A DNA stretch of 64,000 nucleotides from an uncultured Chryseobacterium sp. (GCA_913775525.1 CAJYLH010000039.1:1-64000), one strand, 5' to 3'. Shown: positions 44,562 through 54,185, counted from the first letter of the stretch. Notes: generated by a model not told the origin, from the sequence alone. A program made the numbers and translations.

Positions 44562-45452
44562 TTATTTAAACGTATACCCCTTTTTCTCCAGGGCCTCTTT
44601 TAAAATGGCCATTCTGGCGAAGACGCCGTTCTGCATTTGCCTGAAAACTCTTGACCGTTCGCATTCCACCAGGTCGGAATCAATTTCCACTCCCCGGTTG
44701 ATCGGTGCAGGATGCATGATGATCGCTTCTTTTTTCATGGCCTTCTCTCTTTCTTTCGTCAATCCGTATTTTCTGTGGTATTCGGCAGCGGAGAAACTCA
44801 TTTTGGCATCGTGCCTTTCGTGCTGTATCCTCAGCAGCATCAGCACATCCACTTCATGAATCATCTCATCAACGCTTAAATAAGTTCCGTTGATCAGTGC
44901 TCCTTCATCAAACCACTGTTCCGGACCTGAAAAGTATACTTTTGCACCCAGCCTTCTCAGGGCTTCTGCATTGGAATTGGCTACCCTGCTGTGTTTTACA
45001 TCGCCTACGATGCCTACTTTAAGGCCTTCGAACTTCCCGAATTCCTGATAGATGGTCATCAGGTCAAGCATACACTGTGAAGGGTGGTTCCCGGTTCCGT
45101 CTCCTCCGTTGATTACAGGGATCCTGATGTTTTTCAGCTCATCAAAGTACCGGTCTTTTTTATCTCTGATCACAACCAGGTTGATCCCAAGGCTTTCAAG
45201 CGTTTTTACCGTATCATATAAGCTTTCTCCTTTGTTTACCGAACTGTTGGCAGCATCAAACGGAACCACCTGTAAGCCTAGTTTCCTTTCGGCAATATCA
45301 AAGCTGGTCTTGGTCCTGGTGCTGTCTTCAAAGAATAGGTTGGAACAGAAAACCTCGCCTTCAATCCTGGCGGTCTTCCCTTCCGCAAATGCCAGTGCTT
45401 CTTTCACTATACGGTTGATCCTCTCTGTACTTAGTTCTGTAATCGTAAACAT
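44562..45452 (-). CDS. pyrB: aspartate carbamoyltransferase catalytic subunit
   Basis: A 296-aa catalytic chain. The carbamoyl-phosphate motif is STRTKTSF, followed by [31 protein letters not shown] and [12 protein letters not shown]. It condenses carbamoyl phosphate with aspartate, the first committed pyrimidine step. No pyrI regulatory-chain gene is next to it. Upstream lie a leader ORF and terminator (45471-45570), so expression is probably controlled by attenuation. The start follows the terminator T-run by 18 bp without a clear Shine-Dalgarno site. Confidence 0.97.
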   Translation of the reverse strand: MFTITELSTERINRIVKEALAFAEGKTARIEGEVFCSNLFFEDSTRTKTSFDIAERKLGLQVVPFDAANSSVNKGESLYDTVKTLESLGINLVVIRDKKDRYFDELKNIRIPVINGGDGTGNHPSQCMLDLMTIYQEFGKFEGLKVGIVGDVKHSRVANSNAEALRRLGAKVYFSGPEQWFDEGALINGTYLSVDEMIHEVDVLMLLRIQHERHDAKMSFSAAEYHRKYGLTKEREKAMKKEAIIMHPAPINRGVEIDSDLVECERSRVFRQMQNGVFARMAILKEALEKKGYTFK

Positions 45453-45470
45453 AATTTCTAAATTTTTTAC

Positions 45471-45500
45471 AAAAAAAAAGCGAAGAAAATATCTTCGCTT
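45471..45500 (-). terminator. pyrB leader attenuator (intrinsic terminator)
   Basis: On the minus strand AAGCGAAGA pairs with TCTTCGCTT (9 bp, 5-nt loop) and is followed by seven more T. It is upstream of pyrB and no other minus-strand gene ends here, so it acts inside the pyrB leader. The left arm overlaps the leader ORF stop codon. Confidence 0.85.
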
Positions 45501-45570
45501 AAAATAAATAAATATCGTAAAGGGCGTCTTCGCCCGGTAATCCTAATGATATAAATACTGTGTTATTCAT
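45499..45570 (-). CDS. pyrB leader peptide (23 aa)
   Basis: The frame starts [13 protein letters not shown] and ends ALYDIYLF, with TAA at 45501-45499. Three features suggest it is real. It begins at the predicted transcription start of a very good promoter. It stops exactly on the first bases of the attenuator stem. Its last eight codons are U-rich (CUU UAC GAU AUU UAU UUA UUU), as in the UTP-sensitive pause zone of E. coli pyrL. A GGGCG-AAGA-CGCCC hairpin precedes the U-rich zone and could help pausing. Low UTP would slow polymerase, let the ribosome catch up and cover the left arm, and so prevent termination. The mechanism is inferred; there is almost no 5' UTR, so initiation would be nearly leaderless. 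Confidence 0.65.
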   Translation of the reverse strand: MNNTVFISLGLPGEDALYDIYLF

Positions 45571-45576
45571 TAGATG

Positions 45577-45608
45577 CAAAGATACAATAAACAGCGAAAA
45601 CTGCAAAA
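45577..45608 (-). promoter_or_regulatory. pyrB promoter (Bacteroidota sigma-A type)
   Basis: On the minus strand the -33 box TTTTG (complement of 45604-45608) is 19 bp from the -7 box TATCTTTG (complement of 45577-45584). This is a close match to TTTG-N19-TAnnTTTG. Transcription should start near 45570. Confidence 0.8.
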
Positions 45609-45661
45609 TCATATGACAATAATTTAAAGAAATTTATCAATTTTATTTCATTTTTTCTTAA

Positions 45662-45669
45662 TACTTTTG
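45662..45669 (+). promoter_or_regulatory. -7 box of the Lrp/AsnC gene
   Basis: TACTTTTG fits TAnnTTTG and lies 26 bp before the start codon. No clear -33 box is seen at the right spacing. Confidence 0.5.
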
Positions 45670-45695
45670 TTGCCACCCCTTGTTATTCTTAATTT

Positions 45696-46157
45696 ATGGA
45701 CTTAAAAGACAAAATGATCCTCAGCATCATCCAGAATGATTCTACCCTATCTGTTAAAGAAATCTCCGAAAAAATAGGCCTCACGTTCACCCCTACCTAC
45801 GAGCGCATCAAGCAGCTTGAAAAGCAGGGCATCATAGAAAAATATGTCGGGCTACTTAACCGCGAAAAACTGGGCCTGAATATCGTTGTCTACTGTAATG
45901 TACGCCTGAAAGAGCAGTCTAAAAAAGTCCTTGAAACCTTTGAAAAAAACATCGGAAAATACGACGAGGTACAGGAGATCATAAGTCTTTCCGGTGAATA
46001 TGATTATATGCTGAAGATTATTGCCAAAGACATCAATTCCTATAATGACTTTGCCGTAAACATCATTTCCAACATCCCGAATATCGGCCAGTACCACAGT
46101 TCCATCGTGCTGCACGAGGTGAAAAAATCCACCAAGTTTAAAATCGATTTAGAATAA
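45696..46157 (+). CDS. Lrp/AsnC family transcriptional regulator
   Basis: A 153-aa regulator with an N-terminal HTH (LSVKEISEKIGLTFTPTYERIKQLEKQGII, about 18-47) and a C-terminal RAM/AsnC ligand domain (VQEIISLSGEYDYMLKIIAKDINSYNDF, about 97-124). Such proteins sense amino acids and control metabolic operons. It diverges from pyrB and converges on argH, so arginine or pyrimidine genes are plausible targets, but no binding site could be identified. Confidence 0.93.
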   Translation: MDLKDKMILSIIQNDSTLSVKEISEKIGLTFTPTYERIKQLEKQGIIEKYVGLLNREKLGLNIVVYCNVRLKEQSKKVLETFEKNIGKYDEVQEIISLSGEYDYMLKIIAKDINSYNDFAVNIISNIPNIGQYHSSIVLHEVKKSTKFKIDLE

Positions 46158-46252
46158 TTGTAAAGTTCAGTTTATATAATAAGGTCAAAGGCTGCTGAAA
46201 AAAACAACTGGATTTCATCTGGGCTATAGCCTTTATATCATACGATAGCTGA

Positions 46253-47557
46253 TCATCCCAACAATTTATTCTTCACTTTATTGAACTGGTATTCAATTTT
46301 ATCCAGGCACAGATTCCCGATGCTTCCCTGATGGGTATGGGTCAATTGCTTTGCCTCAAAATCGAATGCATTGTTCTCAATCTCCTGTCCGACCTTAATG
46401 TAGGCGTCCCGGAATGAACTTCCGTTTTTCACTTCTTCATTGATCTTTTCCACACTGAACAGGTATGTATACTTTTCATCCTCCAGGATCCCGTCTTTCA
46501 CCTGGATATTCGGCAATGTATAGTTCAGGATTTCCAGGCATTCTTTTAATGAGTCAATGGCCGGGAAAAGGATCTCTTTGGTCAGCTGCATATCACGGTG
46601 GTATCCTGAAGGCAGGTTGTTGGTCAGCAGGATAAACTCGTTCGGAAGAGATTGTATTCTGTTGCACCGTGCTCGAACCAGTTCAAAGATGTCCGGGTTT
46701 TTCTTGTGCGGCATAATGCTGCTTCCGGTGGTAAACTCTTTCGGAAAACTGATGAAATCAAAATTCTGGCTCAAATACAGGCAGACATCATAGGCGAATT
46801 TCCCCAGCGTCCCAGCCATGGCTGCCATAGCCATAGCCAGTAATTTCTCAGTTTTGCCCCGGGTCATCTGGGCATAGACAGAATTGTAATTCATGGATAG
46901 AAACCCCAGATGATAGGTTGTACTCTCGCGGTCAATCGGGAATGAAGAACCATATCCTGCTGCAGATCCCAAAGGGTTTTTACTGATGATATTTTTTACC
47001 GAAAACAGCAGTTCAGCATCATCCAGCAGAGCCTCCGCGTACGCCCCGAACCAAAGCCCGAAAGAGGAAGGCATCGCAATCTGCAGATGGGTATAGCCCG
47101 GCAGCAATACATTTTTATGCTGCTCAGCCAGCCGAATCAGCAACTGAAAAAACTCATCGGTCATCGCCGCAATCTCGCGGATTTCATCCAGTATATAAAG
47201 CTTGATATCCAGCAAAACCTGGTCATTGCGTGATCTTGCCGTGTGTATTTTCTTTCCCGTATCACCTAATTTTTCAATTAAAACAGATTCTATCTGAGAG
47301 TGGATGTCTTCTGCACGCGGATCTATCTCAAATGTCCCGGATTCGATATCCTGTAAAATCTCTTCCAGCACGGCAAGCATCTGTTGGGATTCTTCGGGAG
47401 AGATGATGCCGACCTCAGCCAGCATGGTACAGTGGGCCATAGAACCTTTAACATCGTATTTTGCCAGCCGCTCATCAAACTCAAGGTCTTTGCCTACTGT
47501 AAATGTACTGACGAGCTTATTGGTGGCCGCATCGTCTTTCTGCCATATCTTTTTCAT
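46253..47557 (-). CDS. argH: argininosuccinate lyase
   Basis: A 434-aa fumarase/aspartase superfamily enzyme. The signature GSSIMPHKKNPDIFELVRAR is clear, as are HTARSRNDQV and GYTHLQIAMPSSFG. It cleaves argininosuccinate to arginine and fumarate, the last step of the pathway, and is the last gene of the minus-strand arg operon. Confidence 0.97.
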   Translation of the reverse strand: MKKIWQKDDAATNKLVSTFTVGKDLEFDERLAKYDVKGSMAHCTMLAEVGIISPEESQQMLAVLEEILQDIESGTFEIDPRAEDIHSQIESVLIEKLGDTGKKIHTARSRNDQVLLDIKLYILDEIREIAAMTDEFFQLLIRLAEQHKNVLLPGYTHLQIAMPSSFGLWFGAYAEALLDDAELLFSVKNIISKNPLGSAAGYGSSFPIDRESTTYHLGFLSMNYNSVYAQMTRGKTEKLLAMAMAAMAGTLGKFAYDVCLYLSQNFDFISFPKEFTTGSSIMPHKKNPDIFELVRARCNRIQSLPNEFILLTNNLPSGYHRDMQLTKEILFPAIDSLKECLEILNYTLPNIQVKDGILEDEKYTYLFSVEKINEEVKNGSSFRDAYIKVGQEIENNAFDFEAKQLTHTHQGSIGNLCLDKIEYQFNKVKNKLLG

Positions 47558-47632
47558 ATTCTTTTAATTTAGGGGGTTAGATTCCGGAACTCAAATACCG
47601 GATTACAGTCCTGGTACTTTCTGCTCTGCGCG

Positions 47633-48715
47633 TTACAGAACTTTTTCCAAAATCCTGATGTAAATATCGATCCCTTCTGCAATTTCATCGATGAAAACAA
47701 ATTCATCCGCAGTATGGGAGCGGGTGCTGTCTCCGGGCCCGAGCTTTACCGATGTACAGGGAATGATCGCCTGGTCGGATGATGTCGGGGAACCATAGGT
47801 CGTCCTCCCGATTTCCAGTCCTGCCTGCACAAAAGGATGGTCCATGGAGATCTTTGACGAATTAAGCCTGAACGACCGCGCCGTTAAAGCGGATTCCATC
47901 TGCGACTGGATGATCTCAAATGCTTCCCGGTTGGAATATTCATCGGTCACCCTTACATCAAGCGTAAACGAACAGGATTCCGGAACCACATTGTGCTGCA
48001 CACCGGCATGGATTCCGGACAGGGTAATTTTTACCTCTCCCAGATATTCAGACACCTTCGGAAACCTGAAATCCAGGATCTGCTGCAAGTCCTTCATGCA
48101 TTTTACGATTGAGTTATCCGGATTGGGATGTGCGGCATGGGAAGCAGTTCCCTTCATTTCACCGTCAATCACCAGGAGTCCTTTTTCAGCAATCGCAAGG
48201 TTCATTTGCGTAGGCTCTCCCACAATGGCCAGTTCAATATTCGGAAGTTGCGGATACAGTGCTTCTATTCCGTCAAAACCTGAAATCTCTTCTTCAGCGG
48301 TGAGGGCAATGACCAGATTGTATGCAAGGTTCTCCTGTTCATAAAAATGCAGGAAAACCTGCGCCATCGAAACCAGGCAAGCACCAGCATCATTGCTCCC
48401 AAGCCCGAACAGCTTACCGTCTTTCTCTACCGGTATAAAAGGATCCATCGTATATGCCTTGTTAGGCTTTACCGTATCATGATGGGTATTCAGCAGTATA
48501 GAAGGTTTGAAAACATCAAAGTTTTTGTTGACTGCCCAGATGTTGTTTTTAAAACGTTTGGTGGGAATATGGTGTCTTGCAAAAAAACTTTCAATCTCTA
48601 CAGAGGTATTGAATTCATCTTTGCTGAAAGATGGGATTTCGATCAGTTTTTTCAGTAATTCAACAGCGTTATTCAGCAATTCTTCTTTGCTATAGACAGA
48701 TTTCAGTTCCTGCAT
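47633..48715 (-). CDS. argE: M20 deacylase, N-acyl-ornithine/citrulline deacetylase type
   Basis: A 360-aa zinc peptidase-family enzyme. Metal motifs are LLNTHHDTV, LGSNDAGACLVSM and LTAEEEISG with the general base glutamate. In this operon it should remove the acyl group from N-acylcitrulline (if ArgF' acts on N-acylornithine) rather than from acetylornithine. It overlaps argB by 26 bp. Confidence 0.92.
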   Translation of the reverse strand: MQELKSVYSKEELLNNAVELLKKLIEIPSFSKDEFNTSVEIESFFARHHIPTKRFKNNIWAVNKNFDVFKPSILLNTHHDTVKPNKAYTMDPFIPVEKDGKLFGLGSNDAGACLVSMAQVFLHFYEQENLAYNLVIALTAEEEISGFDGIEALYPQLPNIELAIVGEPTQMNLAIAEKGLLVIDGEMKGTASHAAHPNPDNSIVKCMKDLQQILDFRFPKVSEYLGEVKITLSGIHAGVQHNVVPESCSFTLDVRVTDEYSNREAFEIIQSQMESALTARSFRLNSSKISMDHPFVQAGLEIGRTTYGSPTSSDQAIIPCTSVKLGPGDSTRSHTADEFVFIDEIAEGIDIYIRILEKVL

Positions 48716-49484
48716 GATGGGTTTCTATATGGTTTTTAAGTTCAGTTTCTTTAATGAGGAATACTTTCGTTACATTATTCTTAACTGCTCCAAGGGCGTT
48801 TTCCAGTTTAGGCAGAATCCCTTTATGAAGCTTCCCTTCATTTTTAAGGGCGGAAAATTCCTCTTCAGATATATTTTTTATAACGGACTCAGGATTATTG
48901 ACATCTTCTAAAACGCCTTCTTTATCAAAGCAGTATAATAACTCCACATCATACTTTATAGACAGGGCCTGGGCAAGCACTGACGCAATCGTATCCGCAT
49001 TGGTATTGAAAAGATGGCCTTTTTTATCATGGGTGATAGCCGAAAATACAGGCACAAGCTCAAGCTTAAGCAATTTTGAGATGATCTTCCTGTTGACACT
49101 TTTTTCAGTGATATCCCCCACAAACCCGAAATCAATTTCTGCATGCTCTCTTTTCTTGGCTTTAATTAGATTTGCATCCGCCCCTGAAAAGCCTATTGCC
49201 TTGCATTTTTTTTGCTGAAGTTTTGCGACAATATTTTTATTGATGCTTCCGGCATACACCATGGCAACAATATCCAGCGTATCTTTATCGGTAATCCTCC
49301 TGCCATTGACCATTTTCTGCTCTACACCCAGTTTATCCGCCAGTGTATTCGCCAGCTTTCCGCCTCCGTGAACCAGGATTTTTTTCTCCCGGATTCCGGA
49401 GAACTGCTCCAGGAATTGTTCCAGCAACTCTTCATCGTCAATGAGAGCGCCGCCTATTTTGATGATGTACAATTTTTCTTTCAT
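48690..49484 (-). CDS. argB: acetylglutamate kinase
   Basis: A 264-aa amino acid kinase: IIKIGGALIDDEELLEQF at the N-terminus, LVHGGGKLAN, and FNTNADTIASVLAQAL in the nucleotide half. It phosphorylates N-acylglutamate. The family member may accept N-succinylglutamate in some Bacteroidota; sequence alone does not settle this. Between it and argF' lies a 33-bp palindrome (49511-49543). Confidence 0.95.
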   Translation of the reverse strand: MKEKLYIIKIGGALIDDEELLEQFLEQFSGIREKKILVHGGGKLANTLADKLGVEQKMVNGRRITDKDTLDIVAMVYAGSINKNIVAKLQQKKCKAIGFSGADANLIKAKKREHAEIDFGFVGDITEKSVNRKIISKLLKLELVPVFSAITHDKKGHLFNTNADTIASVLAQALSIKYDVELLYCFDKEGVLEDVNNPESVIKNISEEEFSALKNEGKLHKGILPKLENALGAVKNNVTKVFLIKETELKNHIETHHAGTEICL

Positions 49485-49510
49485 TACTGATGCTTTACAT
49501 GTCTCTTAAT

Positions 49511-49543
49511 ATCCTTGTCAAGGGTTAGAACCTTGACAAGGAT
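49511..49543. repeat. 33-bp palindrome between argB and argF'
   Basis: ATCCTTGTCAAGG pairs perfectly with CCTTGACAAGGAT around a 7-nt loop. Its length and layout match the three palindromes at 31.7-31.9 kb. It sits inside an operon and has no T-run, so a simple terminator role is doubtful; it could affect mRNA stability. Confidence 0.75.
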
Positions 49544-49574
49544 TATTTCAATTCACATTTGGATGTACAGGAAA

Positions 49575-50534
49575 CTATTTGGAATCAAGCCCATCCAATA
49601 TCTCAGAAAACACAGCCTGAGCTGAAAATATCCGGTTTTTGGCCTGCTGGTAAATAATGGAATTTTCTCCGTCCATTACCTCATCGCTCAATTCCACATT
49701 CCGGCGGACCGGAAGGCAGTGCATGACTTTAGCATTGTTAGTAACAGAAAGCTTCTCATTGGTCAGCATCCAGCTATCTTTTACTTCAGGCATGGCGGCA
49801 TACTCATCAAATGACGACCAGTTTTTCACATAGACAAAATCTGCATCTTTCAATGCTTCTTCCTGATTGTGGATCACTTTTATATCTTTGGTAAAGTTCT
49901 TATCCAGATCATAGCCCTGCGGATTGGCGATGACAAAATCCACCTCCATTTCCTGCATCCATTCTGCAAATGAATTTCCGACCGCCTGAGCAATGGGTTT
50001 GATATGCGGCGCCCAGGTAAGAACGACTTTCGGCTTTCGTTCCTCGGTCCAGTGTTCTGTAATCGTGATGCAATCTGCCAGGCTCTGTAAAGGATGCCGC
50101 GTGGCAGATTCCAGGGAAATGACCGGAACTTTAGCATGTTTTTCAAACTGGCTTAAAATGCTTTCATTAACATCATCTTCCTTGCTTTTCATTCCGGCAA
50201 AACACCGTACGGCAATGATATCGCAATACTGGTTCAGTACTTCAATGGCATCTTTGATGTGCTCCACCGTATCTCCGTTCATAATGGCTCCGTCCGCAAA
50301 TTCCAGATTCCAGGCTTCCTGCGCGGCATTCAGAGTCAGCACATTCAGGCCCAGGTTCTGCGCTGCAATCTGGCTGCTGAGGCGGGTCCTCAGACTGGAG
50401 TTCAGAAATACCAGCCCTATGGTTTTGCCTTTTCCTTTTTCAGTTTCCGAAAGAGGATTTTCTTTGATCTGTAACGCTTTTTTTATAATTTCCTGTAAGT
50501 TTTCAACATCACTTACAGCCGTGAATTTTTTCAT
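49575..50534 (-). CDS. argF': N-acetyl/N-succinyl-ornithine carbamoyltransferase
   Basis: A 319-aa transcarbamylase. The carbamoyl-phosphate motif is SLRTRLSS, which replaces the STRTR of ordinary ornithine carbamoyltransferase, and NAAQEAWNLEFADGAIMNGDT matches the AOTCase/SOTCase branch. The later motif HCLPVRRN is also of that branch. It carbamoylates N-acylornithine, so the pathway runs through N-acylcitrulline. Whether the acyl group is acetyl or succinyl depends on a residue I cannot align by eye. Confidence 0.93.
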   Translation of the reverse strand: MKKFTAVSDVENLQEIIKKALQIKENPLSETEKGKGKTIGLVFLNSSLRTRLSSQIAAQNLGLNVLTLNAAQEAWNLEFADGAIMNGDTVEHIKDAIEVLNQYCDIIAVRCFAGMKSKEDDVNESILSQFEKHAKVPVISLESATRHPLQSLADCITITEHWTEERKPKVVLTWAPHIKPIAQAVGNSFAEWMQEMEVDFVIANPQGYDLDKNFTKDIKVIHNQEEALKDADFVYVKNWSSFDEYAAMPEVKDSWMLTNEKLSVTNNAKVMHCLPVRRNVELSDEVMDGENSIIYQQAKNRIFSAQAVFSEILDGLDSK

Positions 50535-50690
50535 TGTAATAGGTTTTATGAGCTTTGGTTATCAGGTTTTACGTTTAAATAAAGGTATTTTGCCATGCTT
50601 TAGGCTATTGTAAATTTGTGGTTGAATTATTTCAACAAATAATACAAATGGCCGCACTGCACACTCTTTATCTGATATTAAAAACGGTTC

Positions 50691-51860
50691 TTAATGTGTC
50701 AATGCTTTTGTAGCTTCCGTGGTTAAACCTTCCAAAACGGTTTTCAAAGCACCGATAAACAAATCCGCTTCTCCCTTTTTGATATTGAGTGCCGGAAGAA
50801 TCCTTAAGACTGCCTTATCATTAGAGTTTCCTGTGAAAATGTAATGGTCATAAAGAAGCCTGCTCCTCACTTCCGCACAATCCCTGTCGAGTTCAATTCC
50901 GATCATGAGACCTTTGCGCCTGATGGAACGGATATGCGGCAACATATTGATTTTCTCTTCGATATAATCACCCATGATGCTTGCATTTTCCATCAGGTTT
51001 TCATCCTCCATCACATCCAGGACCGCAATGGCTGCTGCACAGGCCAGGTGGTTCCCTCCGAAGGTAGTTCCCAGCAATCCATTGGTAGCCTGGAATTTCG
51101 GGTGGATCAGAACACCACCGATCGGGAAACCATTGCCCATCCCTTTTGCTGTTGTAATCAGATCCGGCTGAACCCCATATTCCTTATGGGCAAAGAAATA
51201 GCCGCTCCTTCCATAGCCTGACTGTACTTCATCCAGAATCAGCACAGCACCATAATGTTCACACAATTCTCTGATCCGGGTTAAAAATGCGGCATCAGGA
51301 ATCATCACTCCGCCTACTCCCTGGATTCCTTCAATGATCACGGATGAAATTTCAGTTCCCTCCTTTTCAAAAACATCTTCAAGCTGTTCGATATTATTCC
51401 ATTCAGATCTGATGAATCTTTCATCATAATTCACCGGAGCTACGATTTTCGGATTATCAGTTACGGAAACTGCTGCTGAAGTCCTTCCATGGAAAGAGCC
51501 TGAAAAATACAGGACTTTGCTTTTACCATTATGAAATGAAGCAAGCTTCAGTGCATTTTCATTGGCTTCCGCACCGGAATTGCAGAGAAAGAGGCTGTAA
51601 TCTTCATACCCTGATATCCGGCCCAGTTTTTCAGCCAGCTCAGTCTGCAGTCCGTTCTGTACCGAATTGGAGTAAAATGAAATTTTACCCAATTGTTCCT
51701 TGAGTGCATTCTGATAATGCGGATGGTTATGCCCGATGGAGATTACGGCATGCCCTCCGTAAAAGTCAAGGTATTGTTGTCCTTGATCATCCCAGAGGAA
51801 TGATCCCTGGGCTTTTACAGGATTGATGCTGAATAATGGATATACGTTGAATAAATTCAT
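50691..51860 (-). CDS. argD: acylornithine aminotransferase
   Basis: A 389-aa class III PLP aminotransferase. SGAEANENALKLA, ILDEVQSGYGRSG and the PLP lysine in DLITTAKGMGNGFPIGG are clear. It transaminates N-acylglutamate semialdehyde to N-acylornithine. It lies between argC and argF' in the operon, with gaps of 87 and 156 bp that contain short ATTGATG-type repeats. Confidence 0.96.
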   Translation of the reverse strand: MNLFNVYPLFSINPVKAQGSFLWDDQGQQYLDFYGGHAVISIGHNHPHYQNALKEQLGKISFYSNSVQNGLQTELAEKLGRISGYEDYSLFLCNSGAEANENALKLASFHNGKSKVLYFSGSFHGRTSAAVSVTDNPKIVAPVNYDERFIRSEWNNIEQLEDVFEKEGTEISSVIIEGIQGVGGVMIPDAAFLTRIRELCEHYGAVLILDEVQSGYGRSGYFFAHKEYGVQPDLITTAKGMGNGFPIGGVLIHPKFQATNGLLGTTFGGNHLACAAAIAVLDVMEDENLMENASIMGDYIEEKINMLPHIRSIRRKGLMIGIELDRDCAEVRSRLLYDHYIFTGNSNDKAVLRILPALNIKKGEADLFIGALKTVLEGLTTEATKALTH

Positions 51861-51947
51861 GTTTTGTTATAAATAATGATTGATGATTGATGAATGATAC
51901 AGTTCACTACTGACGTATTGACCATTCATCTAAATATTGACCATCAC

Positions 51948-52910
51948 CTAAAATACTACTGCTTTCAGGTTCAGTCCAAGGTTTTCTTCCCAGCCCATGG
52001 CAATGTTCATGTTCTGCACCGCCTGTCCAGAAGCGCCTTTCAGCAGATTGTCAATCGCTGAGTGGATCACCAAAACATTTCCACTCATTTCCATATGAAC
52101 CACACAGCGATTGGTATTGACAACCTGTTTGAGATCAATTGCTTTTTCGCTCACCTTTACAAAAGGTTCTCCCTCATAAAATTCCTTAAACAACTGCTCG
52201 ATATAGGGACGTCCTGCTTCCGTTTTTACGGTAGAACTGGTAAAAATACCTCTGGTAAAATCTCCCCTCCAAGGAACGAAATTAAGCTGTACATCCTGAT
52301 CATTAATTGTGTCCAGCTGCTGCACGATTTCATCCACATGCTGATGGGTCAATGTTTTGTAAGCAGAAATATTATCATTCCTCCAGGTAAAATGTGTCGT
52401 CGACTGCAAGGACTGGCCTGCACCCGTAGAACCGGTAATTCCTGTGGTGTATACTTCTTTTAATAATCCTTTGGCGGCCAGTGGCAGCAATGCAAGCTGG
52501 ATCGCCGTGGCAAAACATCCCGGATTGGCAATGCTTTTGGCTCCTGCAAGTTGTTTTCTATTAATTTCTGGCAAGCCATAGATAAAATTTCTGTTCCCCA
52601 ATTTGGCATCGAGGCGGAAGTCATTCCCCAGATCTATGATCAGCACTTCATCTCCCACGGGATTCTGACTGAGCCAGTTCCTGCTTTCCTTGTGCGGAAG
52701 GCACAGAAAAAGGACATCCACCTCTTCGGGCTTATCCGTCAGCTCCATATCGCAGACCTCAGCAAGATCCGGGTAAAAATCGGATATTCTGGTTCCGGGA
52801 TGGGAACGGCTGTATAAAAAACGCAATGATACCTGCGGATGAAAAGCCAGAAGGCGGATCAGCTCACTGCCCGTATAGCCGTTAGCCCCTATAATTCCTG
52901 CTGTTTTCAT
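51948..52910 (-). CDS. argC: N-acetyl-gamma-glutamyl-phosphate reductase
   Basis: A 320-aa NADPH-dependent reductase. The Rossmann motif is GIIGANGYTGSELIRLL at 5-21, and the catalytic cysteine lies in SIANPGCFATAIQLAL (C132). It reduces N-acylglutamyl phosphate to the semialdehyde. It is 30 bp downstream of argG. Confidence 0.97.
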   Translation of the reverse strand: MKTAGIIGANGYTGSELIRLLAFHPQVSLRFLYSRSHPGTRISDFYPDLAEVCDMELTDKPEEVDVLFLCLPHKESRNWLSQNPVGDEVLIIDLGNDFRLDAKLGNRNFIYGLPEINRKQLAGAKSIANPGCFATAIQLALLPLAAKGLLKEVYTTGITGSTGAGQSLQSTTHFTWRNDNISAYKTLTHQHVDEIVQQLDTINDQDVQLNFVPWRGDFTRGIFTSSTVKTEAGRPYIEQLFKEFYEGEPFVKVSEKAIDLKQVVNTNRCVVHMEMSGNVLVIHSAIDNLLKGASGQAVQNMNIAMGWEENLGLNLKAVVF

Positions 52911-52940
52911 GTATTTAAAATGATCATTTTATGTACAGAA

Positions 52941-54185
52941 TCAGATTCTGTATCTGTAAATTTTATTTTTAAACCCATCTATATCCTGATCAGTGATTAC
53001 CTTATTGATCTGGTGATAGATGTTCAGCGAATTGCTGAGTATTTTGGTGTATCCTTTCACATCATCACCGGTCCAAGCCCTGTTAGCCTCTCCATAGCTT
53101 CCAAATTGATCGGACATCAGGTCATGGTCAGACTCTATTCCGTTCAGGATGAAGCGGTACGGATGGAGGGTTACAAATACTTTTCCGCTGACTGTTTTTT
53201 GAGAGTCCGTCAGGAAACATTCGATGTTCCGCATCACCGGATCCAGGAAAAGGGCTTCATGGAGCCAGTTCCCGTACCAGTCGGACAGCTGCGATTTCAT
53301 CATCTGCTGGTATTTGGAAAGCGTATGCTTTTCCAATAAATGATGCGCTTTGATAATGACCGCAGCCGCAGCCGCTTCAAAGCCTACCCTTCCTTTGATC
53401 CCGACAATGGTATCCCCTACATGAATATCGCGTCCGATGCCATATGCCGAAGCCAGTTTCTCGATGGCCTGGATCGCATATACAGGATGTTCAAAGTGCT
53501 GCCCGTTAACTGCCGTAATTTCCCCATCCTTAAATTCAATGTCCATTTCCGAAGGTTCCGTCCGGATAATTTGCGATGGAAAAGCTTCTTCCGGCAGGTA
53601 ATTCCTGGAAGTCAGTGTTTCCTTGCCCCCCACAGAAGTTCCCCAAAGCCCTTTGTTGACAGAGTACTGCGCTTTTGCAAATTCCGTCTCATAACCATGC
53701 TCTTTCAAAAATTCAATTTCCGCTTCACGGGACAAGGCCATATCACGGATCGGCGTAATGATTTCCACATCGGGACACATCACCTGGAAGATCAGATCAA
53801 AGCGGACCTGGTCGTTGCCAGCGCCCGTGCTGCCGTGAGCAATGGCATCCGCTCCGGTTTCAATGGCATATTCCGCAATTTTCTGTGCCTGGATGGTCCG
53901 TTCTGCACTTACGGATAGCGGATAGGTATTGTTCTTCAGAACATTTCCGAAAATCAGGTATTTTACGCATGAATGATAATAATCTTCCTGAGCATCAATG
54001 CACCTGTACTGCCTTACCCCTAAATTCAGGGCTTTCTGTTCCAGTTCCTTTTCCTCTTCTCTGGAAAAACCTCCGGTATTCACGGTAACGGCATACACAT
54101 CATATCCCAGAGTTTCGCTGAGATATTTGGCGCAATACGAGGTATCTAAACCTCCGCTAAATGCTAAGACGACTTTTTTCTTCAT
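52941..54185 (-). CDS. argG: argininosuccinate synthase
   Basis: I start at 54185 (MKKKVVLAFSGGLDTSYCAKYL, 414 aa); earlier in-frame ATGs at 54194 and 54245 would add residues before the usual start. The PP-loop is AFSGGLDTS, and AHGSTGAGNDQVRFDL is a family signature. It joins citrulline and aspartate with ATP. It overlaps the upstream GNAT gene by 29 bp, so the two are coupled. Confidence 0.96.
   Translation of the reverse strand: MKKKVVLAFSGGLDTSYCAKYLSETLGYDVYAVTVNTGGFSREEEKELEQKALNLGVRQYRCIDAQEDYYHSCVKYLIFGNVLKNNTYPLSVSAERTIQAQKIAEYAIETGADAIAHGSTGAGNDQVRFDLIFQVMCPDVEIITPIRDMALSREAEIEFLKEHGYETEFAKAQYSVNKGLWGTSVGGKETLTSRNYLPEEAFPSQIIRTEPSEMDIEFKDGEITAVNGQHFEHPVYAIQAIEKLASAYGIGRDIHVGDTIVGIKGRVGFEAAAAAVIIKAHHLLEKHTLSKYQQMMKSQLSDWYGNWLHEALFLDPVMRNIECFLTDSQKTVSGKVFVTLHPYRFILNGIESDHDLMSDQFGSYGEANRAWTGDDVKGYTKILSNSLNIYHQINKVITDQDIDGFKNKIYRYRI

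Noticed and set aside
45471-45500. Hairpin as terminator of the divergent Lrp gene or of an unseen gene
   Set aside because: The T-run lies on the minus strand and no minus-strand gene other than the leader ORF ends there, so it belongs to the pyrB leader.
45499-45608. PyrR-binding riboswitch-like attenuator
   Set aside because: No PyrR-type anti-antiterminator loop consensus is seen; the leader ORF and U-rich tract fit ribosome-coupled attenuation better.
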